A DNA stretch of 64,000 bases from Curtobacterium flaccumfaciens. Its GTDB lineage: Bacteria > Actinomycetota > Actinomycetes > Actinomycetales > Microbacteriaceae. The position numbers and the translations under genes were made by a program. A model generated the notes under the pieces. It had not been told where the DNA came from, did not search any database, and worked only from the letters and a program-made list of their open reading frames with translations. The first letter of the stretch is position 1, and each line of letters starts with the position of its first letter. Below, piece after piece: positions 49,812 to 58,439 of the stretch. The stretch spans positions 682,001-746,000 of the forward strand of contig CP121450.1 in assembly GCA_029689965.1 (NCBI GenBank). Direction: 5' to 3'.

Positions 49812-50221
49812 CGCCACGCCTCATAGGCTGATCGTCCGGCGAGCCTCGATGCTTTGGGGCAGGAGTGTCAAGAGAGCGCTGTCCATGCGGTCCCCGGGCG
49901 GACCAGCTTGATCGCTATCGTCGTCAGCCGTCCTTCGACGAGCGGCTCCAAAAGCACAGCGTTGGTCGAGCACCGCGGGTGGCGGATCGTCGGTTCGCAA
50001 GCCTGCGCTGATTTTCCTGCCGGCACCCATCGACGTTGCAGAGCCTGTGTCGCGGGGGTGACTCTCCCGCTCAGCGGCTCGCGGTCTCCACGGGACGCTG
50101 GGACGTGGCAGTCGTATAGATTCCTCCTGTCCGCGAGGGATCGTCGGATCGGGGTCAGCTGACTGTTGGGCATACCCTGAGGGCCACGAGCGTTAGTGTG
50201 TAACGAGATCGGTGACAGCGG
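49812..50221. other. Intergenic region before higB
   Basis: No gene is seen. It should contain the toxin-antitoxin promoter. Confidence 0.45.
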
Positions 50222-50530
50222 TTGAGGGTACTGTACAAGAGCAACAAATTAGAGAAGCAGTGCACCGACGAGCGCGAGATGCGTCGGAAGTGGCCGAAGG
50301 TTGAAAAGAAACTGCGGCTACGCGTGAAGGCGCTGTACACGGTCCGAACGCTTGGTGACCTTCCGGTAGAAGACCCGGGTGGCGCCTGGCATGACCTAAA
50401 GGGCGACCGAAGTGGTACCTGGTCGGGTGAGCTCAGCGGCAACTGGCGCCTCATCGTCGAACCGAGCCCGAACAAGCTGCACGCGAGCGAGGTCACCGTG
50501 GTCGACATCGAGGACTACCACGGTGCATGA
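50222..50530 (+). CDS. RelE/HigB-family toxin
   Basis: 102 residues, TTG start: MRVLYKSNKLEKQCTDEREM, then RRKWPKVEKKLRLRVKAL and LPVEDPGGAWHDLKGDRSG, and the end ELSGNWRLIVEPSP with VTVVDIEDYHG. This is the HigB/plasmid-killer pattern of ribosome-dependent mRNA interferases, including the NWR motif of the RelE fold. The antitoxin gene follows 30 bases downstream, the toxin-first order typical of higBA. It is intact. Confidence 0.85.
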   Translation: MRVLYKSNKLEKQCTDEREMRRKWPKVEKKLRLRVKALYTVRTLGDLPVEDPGGAWHDLKGDRSGTWSGELSGNWRLIVEPSPNKLHASEVTVVDIEDYHGA

Positions 50531-50560
50531 CAAGGCCAGCAACTCCTGAAAGGAGACACC

Positions 50561-51658
50561 ATGACCACCACGAACTATGCCGTCGCCCCCGGCGAGTACC
50601 TCGAGGAGTGGATCGAGGACAACGGTCTCTCCCAGCAGGGCGTTGCGGACCGCCTCGGATATAGCCGCAAGCACGTGAACGAGATCGTCAACGGCCGGGC
50701 GCCCGTCACTGCCAACACTGCCGCGCGCCTACAGCGGGTGGTAGGCATACCGGCTGACGCTTGGCTCCGGTACGAGTCTGCGTACCGGGCGGATCTCGCT
50801 CGCATCGCCGACGAGGAGCACCTAGCCGATCACTTCGACGACATCCACCCGAGTGCTGCAACGTACCTCCGAAGCCTCGACGCGACAACAGCCACAAAGC
50901 GTGAGCCCGGCAAGTTTGTGTCGGACTTCCTCGCGTTCCATCGGTGCGGGACTTGGGACGCGTACACGCATATGCACGACTCAGCGACTCGCGGTGATTA
51001 CGCCCTCGCTGCGCTCACGGAGTCGAACGCCACCGTCGACTCCACTGTCTTGTCAACGTGGCTGCGAGCAGCCGAGTTCAGTGAGCCATTCGAGCGGGGA
51101 CGCTCGCTGTCGTATGCGCCGGATCAGCTGGAGGCCGCGCTACCGACGCTTCGTCAGCGAGCTGCAACGCCCGACGATCGAATGCTGCTCGACATCGCGG
51201 CGATGCTCGAGGACGTCGGAGTGGTGTTCATGGTGGTGCCGCCACCAGCGAACTTCCCGCTGCTGGGCATGACTCGGTGGATCGACAAGCGCGTGCCCGT
51301 TATCCAGCAGACCGGACGGTGGGGTAGGGACGGCTTTGTCATCTGGACCCTTTTTCATGAGTTGGGGCACGTGCTGAACGACCCTCGCGGCGAGATGCAC
51401 CTCGAGTATCGAACCGAGAAGAAGCGCACCTCAGCCGCGGAGAAGCTGGCCAACACGTTCGCCATGCAGGTCTTGTTCGGCGAAGATGGTCTCGAGCCGT
51501 TCCGAGGGTTGAGTGCCGACCGAGAGATCTCGCGACGGGCAGCTGAGGTTGGAGTGGCGCCAGGCGTAGCCGTGCATCAGATGCACCGCAAGCGGTGGCT
51601 TCCGTACGACCATGGCAACCGCTTGTTTGTGGAGCTGAGCGGCACGTTCAACGCCTGA
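50561..51658 (+). CDS. HigA-like antitoxin fused to ImmA/IrrE metallopeptidase
   Basis: 365 residues from ATG 50561, with GAAAGGAGA upstream. Residues 8-75 are a HigA-type XRE helix-turn-helix (PGEYLEEWIEDNGLSQQGVA, KHVNEIVNGRAPVT, GIPADAWLRYES). Residues about 210-330 are an ImmA/IrrE (COG2856) zinc peptidase with TLFHELGHVLND (HELGH at about 266-270) and a later helix EKLANTFAMQVL. The peptidase may cleave the regulator itself or the toxin complex on a damage or phage signal, as ImmA does for ImmR (known for that pair, inferred here). It is intact. Confidence 0.88.
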   Translation: MTTTNYAVAPGEYLEEWIEDNGLSQQGVADRLGYSRKHVNEIVNGRAPVTANTAARLQRVVGIPADAWLRYESAYRADLARIADEEHLADHFDDIHPSAATYLRSLDATTATKREPGKFVSDFLAFHRCGTWDAYTHMHDSATRGDYALAALTESNATVDSTVLSTWLRAAEFSEPFERGRSLSYAPDQLEAALPTLRQRAATPDDRMLLDIAAMLEDVGVVFMVVPPPANFPLLGMTRWIDKRVPVIQQTGRWGRDGFVIWTLFHELGHVLNDPRGEMHLEYRTEKKRTSAAEKLANTFAMQVLFGEDGLEPFRGLSADREISRRAAEVGVAPGVAVHQMHRKRWLPYDHGNRLFVELSGTFNA

Positions 51659-51793
51659 CCAGTAGCCGGTCGTGCACCGGCCAGCGGTGGTCCGCCCGGA
51701 GGATCCGCACACCCTCTGCCGCTATCGCCCGTCCGACTTGATTCTCACGACATTGTCTCGAACGGACGTTCGCGAACCAGACGGCAGTACTCG

Positions 51794-51923
51794 TTAGCTC
51801 GGCAGGTTGTGCCGCAAGTCGTATCCGGTGTCGGCGGCGAACTGCAGCCGGTTGCGTACTTCGTCAAGCGATGCCGCGTCGTCGTCGTTGCGGAAGTCGG
51901 CGCGGAGGAGCGTGTTGGCGGTG
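51794..51923 (-). pseudogene. C-terminal gene fragment cut by the IS3 element (left side)
   Basis: On the minus strand, directly from the IS end, a frame reads HTANTLLRADFRNDDDAASL and ends NRLQFAADTGYDLRHNLPS at a TAA (51794-51796). It has no start of its own. The gene's 5' part is absent from the other side of the IS. Family unknown. Confidence 0.5.
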
Positions 51924-51938
51924 TGTTTCGCCCCGGGT

Positions 51939-52856
51939 TTAGTGGAGGCTCGGTAGTGCCGCTTCGACGGTAGTCGGAGCGGCGTGGTGCCGGTAGTAGT
52001 CGTGCTCGTACTCGACCGGTGGGACCATGCCGAGTTCGCCGTGGAGGCGTCGGTGGTTGAACCAGTCGATGTACTCCACCGTCGCGATCTCGAGGTCCTC
52101 GATACCGCGCCAGGGCCCGCGGTTGCGGATCAGTTCGGCTTTGAAGATCGAGTTCACCGCCTCCGCGAGGGCGTTGTCGTAGCTGTCGCCCTTTGACCCG
52201 ACGGACGCGACCGCGCCGGCTTCCGCGAGCCGGTCCGTGTAGCGGATGGCCCGATATTGGACTCCTCGGTCGCTGTGATGGACCAGCCGCGACAGATCGC
52301 GGTCCTCGCAGTGCCGGGTCCAGATGCCCATCTCGAGGGCGTCGAGGACCAGGTCGGTGCGCATGTTCCGGGACAGCTGCCAGCCGACGATGCGGCGGGA
52401 GAACACGTCCGTGACGAACGCGGCGTAAACCCAGCCGGAGAAGGTGCGGATGTAGGTGATGTCCGCGACCCAGAAGCTGGTCCGGGCCGGTCGCAGTGAA
52501 CGCCCTCTGCACCAGATCCGCCGGCCGGTCCCGACCGGACCGGGAACCGTCGTCTTCGGCCCCTTCCGTTTGGACACACCCACCAGCCCGGCGGCCCGCA
52601 TCAGGCGCTCGACGGTGCAGCGCGCCACTTGGTGGCCCTCCCGGCGAAGTTGCGCGTGTACCTTCCAGGCGCCGTAGACGCCGTAGTTGCTGCGGTGCAC
52701 CCGCTCGACCTCGACGATGCGGACGGCATCGCTGACCGACCGCGCTGACGGCGGCCGTGACTTGGCGGCGTAGTAGCTCGACGGGGCGACCTGCAACGTC
52801 CTGCAGATCGGCTCGACCCCGAACTCGTGCTTGTGCTGATCAATGAACTGCATCAC
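51939..52856 (-). CDS. IS3-family transposase OrfB (rve integrase core), internally garbled
   Basis: 305 residues. HTH_21-like N-terminus (YGVYGAWKVHAQLRREG), then DDE residues in WVADITYIRTFSGW, LVHHSDRGVQYRAIRY and GDSYDNALAEAVNSIFKAEL, and the C-terminal FNHRRLHGELGMVPP. Between about 52470 and 52560 two opposite frame changes leave about 25 residues in the wrong frame; the correct reading there is LVQRAFTATGPDQL before WVADIT. The frame recovers, so the protein looks open although it is locally wrong. Confidence 0.88.
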   Translation of the reverse strand: MMQFIDQHKHEFGVEPICRTLQVAPSSYYAAKSRPPSARSVSDAVRIVEVERVHRSNYGVYGAWKVHAQLRREGHQVARCTVERLMRAAGLVGVSKRKGPKTTVPGPVGTGRRIWCRGRSLRPARTSFWVADITYIRTFSGWVYAAFVTDVFSRRIVGWQLSRNMRTDLVLDALEMGIWTRHCEDRDLSRLVHHSDRGVQYRAIRYTDRLAEAGAVASVGSKGDSYDNALAEAVNSIFKAELIRNRGPWRGIEDLEIATVEYIDWFNHRRLHGELGMVPPVEYEHDYYRHHAAPTTVEAALPSLH

Positions 52857-53174
52857 CTGCTGGACGGGCGGTCGAGCTCCGCCGCGAAGAAAGCCGACGC
52901 CGACTTCAGAACCTGGTTCGCCCGCCGCAGCTCCCGGACCTCACGTTCCAACTCCGCGATCCGATGCGCGTCCTCCGTGGTGACGCCTGGACGGTCGCCG
53001 GCATCGATCTCGGCCTGCTGCACCCAGTTCCGCAGCGTCTCGGGGTTGATCCCCAACTGCTCACCGATCCGACGCAACGCGCCAGCCCTGGTGATCGGGT
53101 CGCGACGCGCTTCCACCGCCAGCCGGACCGCCCGCTCCCGAAGCTCCTTGCGGGTACTTCCTCGGTGCTCCCAT
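52853..53174 (-). CDS. IS3-family OrfA (frameshift near the start)
   Basis: DNA-binding subunit expressed ahead of OrfB. It starts at ATG 53174 (MGAPRKYPQ). An indel near 53150 shifts the frame into ELRERAVRLAVEARRDP, followed by the helix-turn-helix GALRRIGEQLGINPETLRNW and a leucine-zipper-like ELEREVRELRRANQVLK. The end overlaps OrfB by four bases, where programmed -1 frameshifting usually makes OrfAB. Confidence 0.85.
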
Positions 53175-53228
53175 GACTCTCATCCTCCCGTGGATTGAGA
53201 GCCTCCATCAGACCCGGGGCGGAACAGT

Positions 53229-53396
53229 CTATCGATTGCAGCCTTAGCCGTAACCCTGGTACTGATTCTTGTCGTCACAATACGAGCACTCGGCGGCGAA
53301 TTGGCGGGCTGGGGAACCTCTGCAGGCGTAGCCACGGTAACCTTGGTGGCGGGTGTCTACGGTCTGACACTGACATCCCACGCCCGCGATTACTAG
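53229..53396 (+). pseudogene. Membrane-protein fragment cut by the IS3 element (right side)
   Basis: Immediately after the IS end an open frame without a start reads LSIAALAVTLVLILVVTIRA, then GGELAGWGTSAGVATVTLVA and GVYGLTLTSHARDY, ending at TAG (53394-53396). It has two transmembrane helices. The 5' part should lie left of the IS on the plus strand but is not there. Family unknown. Confidence 0.55.
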
Positions 53397-53435
53397 GCCT
53401 CGTTCGCGCTGATTGAGCAAGTGCTAAGAGTAGTT

Positions 53436-53471
53436 CGAACGGTCCCGCGCTACGCGCTGCGGGACCGTTCG
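53436..53471 (+). terminator. Rho-independent terminator
   Basis: CGAACGGTCCCGC pairs with GCGGGACCGTTCG (13 bp, 10-base loop), followed by CCTTTT. It is the terminator of the truncated membrane-protein gene. Confidence 0.85.
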
Positions 53472-53478
53472 CCTTTTG

Positions 53479-53553
53479 AGCGACACGCCCCTCGACCCGT
53501 CAAATGCCAACCGATACGCCTATGCAGGGTCGTATCCGATCACGGCCGATGTC
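53479..53553 (+). pseudogene. Relic of an Rhs/YD-repeat core
   Basis: About 25 codons read DTPLDPSNANRYAYAGSYPI, matching the conserved end of the Rhs core (DPxxxNRYAYAGxxP) that precedes variable toxin tips. No further Rhs sequence is found on either side, so this is a small remnant. Confidence 0.5.
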
Positions 53554-53616
53554 AGCCATGGCACCATCATCGTTAACTCCGGTTTGGCCATGAGCCCATC
53601 CTCGGCCGTACGGACT

Positions 53617-54228
53617 TCAGCCAGTGGTGCGGAGCCGAGCCAGGATCGCACCGTGCGGGCGAGGGGTGGGGGCCGACACCGTTCGAGTAGGCGTCTCCTC
53701 GATGTCGAAACCCGCAGCGTCTACTTCATTGCCGAGCGCCGCGCTCGACCACTGATAGGCGGTAACGACAGCGTGGTCGAACGGCTCCACGTTGTCGGCA
53801 ACGAAGAAGCCGACGAGCAGGCGGCCGCCTGGCCGGAGCACGCGCGCGAACTCTTCCAGAGGACGATGAATGGTTTCCGGTTCGTGGTGGATCAACGAGT
53901 ACCAGGCGAGGACTCCACCGTAGCTATCGGCCGGGTCGTCGAGTGCGTCGATGTTCCCGACCGCAACCGGCGCACTCGGGTGCGAGTCTTTGGCGTGCTC
54001 GATGAATCCGGCGACCTGGTCGACTCCCCGGGCATCATGGCCGACCTCTCGGAGGTACGCCGTCCAATGGCCCGGGCCGCAGCCGGCGTCGAGCAGCGGG
54101 CCTTCGACCCCCGTCGCTCAGGTCGAGACGAGGTGCGCATCGGATGGATGCACCGTCATCATCGAACCCAGCCGTTCGGTGTACTCAGCGGCTCGGCGCG
54201 AGTACGAGCTCGAGACCTCCGATCCCAT
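53617..54228 (-). CDS. SAM-dependent methyltransferase, class I, with in-frame TGA
   Basis: From ATG 54228 (GSEVSSSYSRRAAEYTERLG). After VHPSDAHLVST there is a TGA at 54118-54120 where the family usually has Trp; the frame then continues ATGVEGPLLDAGCGPGHWT (motif I), VGNIDALDDPADSYGGVLAW, and RPLEEFARVLRPGGRLLVGF to a stop at 53617. With Trp restored the protein is about 203 residues and normal for Methyltransf_11/25 enzymes. The stop could be a G-to-A error (TGG to TGA) or real inactivation. Substrate unknown. Confidence 0.75.
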
Positions 54229-54347
54229 GAGCAGACCATAACCGAGTACGTGTCAAGAGGTGTCCCGTGTGCCCATCCGCTGCCGGATGCTGTTCCGGGC
54301 TGACGCCGTGTGGGTGGCTGGCCGCGAGCTTCGACCAGGATGGGACC

Positions 54348-55160
54348 ATGCAGCAGATCTTGCTCGGCTCTCCGGAGGGTGTGCGATTCATCCCGAACGA
54401 TCCCTCGGGGACGCCGCGCTGGTGATTGCCGGTTCAAGCGGGAGAGTCGATTCCGACCGGGCACGGGCGTTCGCGGAGCACGGCTTTGTGGCGGAGTCCA
54501 TCCGCTGGTTCGGGGGTCCTGGACAGCATGCTGGGCCGTGGGCGATCCCTTTGGAGACCTTCTTTGATCGGGTCACCGCTCTGCAGTCGGTGAGCGATCG
54601 GGTGTGGGTCGTGGGTACCTCGCTGGGTGCGGAGGCTGCGTTACTGATTGGAGCGCACCGGCAGTCGGTGGCCGGGGTGATTGCATTCGCTCCGACCGAT
54701 GTGGTGTGGCCGTGGAAGGATCACGCGGGGATCGAGTGCTCCCACTGGACGTTGGCGGGCGTTCCTGTGCCGTTCGTTCCGCTCGCGTGGGACAGCTGAC
54801 GTGCCAGAGACGCCGGCGAGGTTCCGGCCGCTCTACGAGCAGTCGTACGCGCGGTCACCCGCGAACGTCGAAGCGGCAGTCATTCCTGTGGAGCAGATTC
54901 AACAGCTCGTAATGGTGGCCGGCGGAGACGATCAGGTCTGGCCGAGCACCGAAAGCGCTCACCGCATCAGGGTCCGGCGCCGGGATGCAGGCCGCGAGAC
55001 CACCCTCGTCTCGAGAGAGGACGCAGGACACCGGACGATCCTCCCCGGTGAAACGATCGTCGCCGGTGGGCAGACGATGCAGCGCGGTGGGTCTGAAGAT
55101 GCCGATCGCGCACTCGGCCGAGCAGCATGGGCAGCAATCACGTCGACCGTCGCCCGCTAA
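54348..55160 (+). CDS. Alpha/beta hydrolase, BAAT acyl-CoA thioester hydrolase-like (two frameshifts)
   Basis: From ATG 54348 (MQQILLGSPEGVRFIPND). One G is missing near 54408, after which ALVIAGSSGRVDSDRARAFA follows. The nucleophile elbow is VVGTSLGAEAAL. A second break near 54790 leads to ETPARFRPLYEQSYARSPAN, the acid VMVAGGDDQVWPS and the His in SREDAGHRTILPGE. This triad spacing and the final PGE match BAAT C-terminal hydrolases. Corrected length is about 271 residues. It is divergent from the methyltransferase. The substrate is unknown. Confidence 0.8.
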
Positions 55161-55206
55161 GGGATTCGGTTCCGATGAAGTGCTGCCCTCTCGTACGCTC
55201 GCTGCC

Positions 55207-55608
55207 GTGACCCAGTTCGTTCGGTACCAGAGCGCCGTACCCAACCGGCGTGGACACTTCCCCGGGGTGTTCGCTCTCGCCAACGGACTCCGCGACGATG
55301 GCCTGCTGACCCCCGAAGACCGGACGTGGCTGCTCGACGCGAATCGGAAAGCGACCGCGGCCTACGTCGATCCGGCGACCATCGACCCCGCCTGCTACGA
55401 CGCGACTCTCAATCCCGGCGCACGCTCCTGGTTCGTTGCTGAGGCCCGGGATCTCCTCGAGATGACCGCGCTGTATCTCGATCTCCTCGATCGATACGAG
55501 GTGCCGTGGACGCAGCTGGCAACGCACTCGCCAGGGCACATCGTCTACCGCGACGCCACACAGATCGTCGCCGTCCCGTACCGACACCCCGAAGACTGGC
55601 CTTTCTGA
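55207..55608 (+). CDS. Hypothetical protein, small conserved type
   Basis: 133 residues from GTG 55207: TQFVRYQSAVPNRRGHFPGV, FALANGLRDDGLLTPEDRTW, then GARSWFVAEARDLLEMTALY and HSPGHIVYRDATQIVAVPYR. It is soluble and rich in aromatic residues, and I have seen similar short proteins in actinobacteria without a known function. It is intact and follows the hydrolase gene by 46 bases. Confidence 0.65.
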   Translation: MTQFVRYQSAVPNRRGHFPGVFALANGLRDDGLLTPEDRTWLLDANRKATAAYVDPATIDPACYDATLNPGARSWFVAEARDLLEMTALYLDLLDRYEVPWTQLATHSPGHIVYRDATQIVAVPYRHPEDWPF

Positions 55609-55814
55609 CGGCCCGATAGCCGATCCTCAATCGAGACGGATACACGCCGGGCTGAAAAGCCCTACCGCGTCTGGTCAGTCTGTTTGGCGAGGTCGGGCGG
55701 CTGTTGTAGCGAGTAGCTCAAAGGCTTCATTGATGTGGTCGCGAATGATGTCTGTCGCTTCGCTCACGTGGTCGGCAAGCTGTAAAGCATGGACGTCGAC
55801 GCCCATGGGCTCCG

Positions 55815-56660
55815 TCACCAGACGTTGCGAATGTGTGCGGCCAGGGCTCGGCCCTGCTGGCGGCCTGCTGCTGCGGCGGCCGCTGCGCGGGTCGGGTCAT
55901 ATGGGTTGGATCCGATCGCCTCACGGCTGTGCTTATCAGGCGCCGCCAGAACGGCGGTCGCGGTTTCGTTCAGCCGATCGACGTCGTCCTGGGCGCTGGG
56001 GATGCCGGCGTAGCCTGCCGGCATGGGTGCGAGCACCACGACGACATCGTGCCCCGCAGCCAGGGACGAGTTCGCGGCGGATACCATCCCGGCGTCGACG
56101 TACTCACGCCCCGCGATGACGACGCTGGGCCAGATACCAGGGACTGCACCGCTGGCCGCGGTTGCTGTTTCGATCGGTACGCCGTCGTTTGGGCCGAGAA
56201 GCTTCACCTCGCCGGTCACGGCATCTGTGATCGTGACTCGCATCGTCTCGGGCCAACGGTTCGTGCGCAAGCGTGATCGGATGGCATCCTCTCGCACCTT
56301 CATAGGGACTGGCGACGGAAATTCTCGTGCGATATCTCCGAACGCTGCGCCGATTTTCGCGGCACTGCCTCGTCCGTTGCGGAACGCTTCCTGCCACGCC
56401 TGAAACACAGCCGGGTCGGTGCGCATCGTGGGTTCGTGATCGGCTGCGTGCGCTTGGGCCGCGAACACCTCATCCCAGTCCGCGCCGGAACTGAAGTTGG
56501 TTCCGACGAACGAACCGGCGGACGTTCCGATAACGGTTTCCGCGTGTCGAAGATCGACCCCCTCGTCCAGCAGGCCGGCGAGGATGCCGACTTCCCATCC
56601 AATACCGGTGACACCGCCACCCCCGAGGACCAAAGCGCGTGTCGTAGTCGACTGAGACAT
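55815..56660 (-). CDS. Patatin-like phospholipase
   Basis: 281 residues from ATG 56660, with GGAAGG upstream; an upstream start at 56696 is less likely because it would overlap the operator. The oxyanion loop is ALVLGGGGVTGIGWEVG, the nucleophile elbow ETVIGTSAGSFVG, and the catalytic Asp lies in EYVDAGMVSAANS (DAG instead of the usual DGG). It hydrolyses acyl esters of lipids. It is divergent from a TetR gene with a palindrome between them, so that regulator probably controls it. It is intact. Confidence 0.88.
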   Translation of the reverse strand: MSQSTTTRALVLGGGGVTGIGWEVGILAGLLDEGVDLRHAETVIGTSAGSFVGTNFSSGADWDEVFAAQAHAADHEPTMRTDPAVFQAWQEAFRNGRGSAAKIGAAFGDIAREFPSPVPMKVREDAIRSRLRTNRWPETMRVTITDAVTGEVKLLGPNDGVPIETATAASGAVPGIWPSVVIAGREYVDAGMVSAANSSLAAGHDVVVVLAPMPAGYAGIPSAQDDVDRLNETATAVLAAPDKHSREAIGSNPYDPTRAAAAAAAGRQQGRALAAHIRNVW

Positions 56661-56680
56661 GAACAACCTTCCGATAATTA

Positions 56681-56696
56681 GTGTTACCGGAAACAC
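56681..56696. promoter_or_regulatory. Palindromic operator between patatin and TetR genes
   Basis: GTGTTACCGGAAACAC is symmetric in 14 of 16 positions, 20 bases before the patatin start and 16 bases before the TetR start. It is the probable TetR binding site. Confidence 0.65.
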
Positions 56697-56712
56697 ACGT
56701 TATCATAATGGA

Positions 56713-57277
56713 ATGGAACATGTCCAACGTGGGAGGCCACGCGACGAACAGATCGATCACGCCGCTCTGACGGCAACCGTCGCTCTCTTGGAGGAGGACG
56801 GGTACGACACGCTACGCATGAAGGACGTCGCAACTCGGGCGGGGATCGGGTTGGGGCACTGTATCGCCGGTGGTCGGGTAAGCAGGAACTCGTCGTCGCT
56901 GCTTTGCAACTCAGCCCGCGAGAGCACGAAACCGCTCCGCCCTCGACCCTGTCGACGAGCTCGTCGCTGCCCTCCTACGAATCAGCGCCGCCGTCTCGAC
57001 AGGGCTCGGCGCGCTGATGGCTGCATGTCTCCGCGACCCCCGGTCCGAGATCGCCGTCGCCGCACGACGCGCAAAGGTCACGCCTATGGTCGCCGCGGTA
57101 AGAAGTCGCCTCCAAAGATGCATCGGACCCGTCGAGGACCTCCAGGCGCGCGCCGAACTTGCACCGGCATACATCCTTTGGCAGGCGGCGGCCACGGGAG
57201 ACACCCCCGACGAGGAGGCCCTCCGAGCGGATCTGCTCCCTCTGCTTGGCGTGACGAACCCCAGTGAGAGGAACTAG
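56713..57277 (+). CDS. TetR/AcrR-family regulator (two frameshifts)
   Basis: From ATG 56713 (MEHVQRGRPRDEQIDHAAL). The DNA-binding domain reads DGYDTLRMKDVATRAGIGLG; a missing G at 56853-56856 then gives LYRRWSGKQELVVAALQL, the usual end of the TetR helix-turn-helix. A second base is missing near 56940, leading to LDPVDELVAALLRISAAV and the ligand-binding half MAACLRDPRSEIAVAARRAK. Corrected length is about 188 residues. It probably represses the divergent patatin gene and itself. Confidence 0.85.
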
Positions 57278-57498
57278 CCCACCCGATCGGAGGAGAAGGG
57301 TCGGCTTCAGAAGGAGGCAAGCAACCCTCAGCAGGCCCAAAGTTCCACCCATTTGTCGCCTTGACCGCAGGGTAACGAGAGCGCATGCAACCGGCGAAGG
57401 GAATGGCGCCATAGTCCATGGTTACGTGAGCTCGAGCTACGCCTGTCGCTGACGTCCGCGGTTGACAGCTGCGCTCGCACCGAGCGTAGCTGTCGGTC

Positions 57499-58409
57499 TT
57501 AGTCGAGGTCTTGCGGCGCATGTCGCTTCGTCGGCCCCGCATCAGTTGCGACCCGCTGTGAGAGCGTCGTCAGTAGATGAAGTGAGACAGCGCTGTCACT
57601 GCCGACAGGGGCCGTGTGAGTTACGAGCGTCTGATCGGGACGATCGATTGAGCGCAATGTCTGTTGAGTGATAGCGAACCTACCTACGAGCGGATGCTCG
57701 ACCTCGTAGATGGCCGTAGCGCACGGCTGGACACGCACGTCGGCCCACAGCTTCGCGAACTCAGGACTGGCCATCGTCAGCGATCCGATCAGTGCCGCCA
57801 AAATAGGGTCATCCGGGTGGCTGCCTACAACAAGCCGGAGATTACCGACGACCGCCCGACTCTTACTTGCCCAGTCCGCGTACAGGCCCCTGGTGTGCGC
57901 GTCGAGGAACACCATTGACGCCAGGTTGGGCGCGTTGCAGGAGACACGGGAGCGTTCGCGGGGAGGTGGGAGGCAAGAAGGGCATGCCCGGTTGCGTTCC
58001 ACGCGAGCACATCGGATCGGCGACCAAGGATAAGCGCAGGCACATCTCCGAGTGCCTCTACTAGCTGGAGAAGCGCCGGGTCGGCATGCTCTGCGGCGGG
58101 CCGCTTCATTGGGGCCCGGCGACCAGACTGGGCTGCGAGTATCCGCAGGTGGGCGTGCTCGGCGCTGGTGAGCTGCAGTGCAGCCGCCAAGGCGTCAATG
58201 ACCTGCGGTGAAGCATTTGTCGACTGTCCCTGCTCAAGGCGCGTGTAGTAAGACACGCTCACCCCGGCGAGCATGGCCAGCTCCTCACGCCGGAGCCCAG
58301 CAACGCGTCGTCGATCACCGAAAGACGCCAAACCGGCGTCTTCCGGTGCGAGCCGCGCTCGGCTGGCCTGCAAGAAGGACGCCAACGGCGTGGTCTCAGT
58401 CGATGCCAT
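57499..58409 (-). CDS. HTH regulator with MmyB-like ligand-binding domain (frameshift)
   Basis: From ATG 58409 (MASTETTPLASFLQASRARL). XRE domain with the family signature RRVAGLRREELAMLAGVSV cut by YYTRLEQGQST, followed by an MmyB-like receptor domain: ALGDVPALILGRRSDVLAWN, and, after a missing base near 57940, SMVFLDAHTRGLYADW, VGSHPDDPILAALIGSL and EVEHPLVGRFAITQQTLRS. Corrected length is about 303 residues. It is divergent from the MBL hydrolase cluster, with a long palindrome between, so it is probably that cluster's regulator. Confidence 0.85.
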
Positions 58410-58439
58410 CCGCCTAGTTTCATCGTAACCGGCGCACTT

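Larger units (their letters stand above)
51924..53226 (-). mobile_element. IS3-family insertion sequence
   Basis: 1,303 bp with imperfect terminal inverted repeats. The left end TGTTTCGCCCCGGGTTTAGT matches the complement of the right end TGTTCCGCCCCGGGTCTGAT, and both continue into GGAGGCTC. The ends are TG...CA as usual for IS3. It carries orfA and orfB with an ATGA overlap. The 3-bp flanks are GTG (left) and GTC (right), so no exact target duplication is seen. Confidence 0.88.

Noticed and set aside
53195-53416. Plus-strand open frame starting inside the IS3 end
   Set aside because: The protein-like reading of this stretch is a different frame (53229-53396), which is a truncated membrane-protein end.
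57278-57498. Possible small gene between TetR and the MmyB-like regulator
   Set aside because: Open frames are short and without protein-like character; the two genes are convergent and nothing else is seen.
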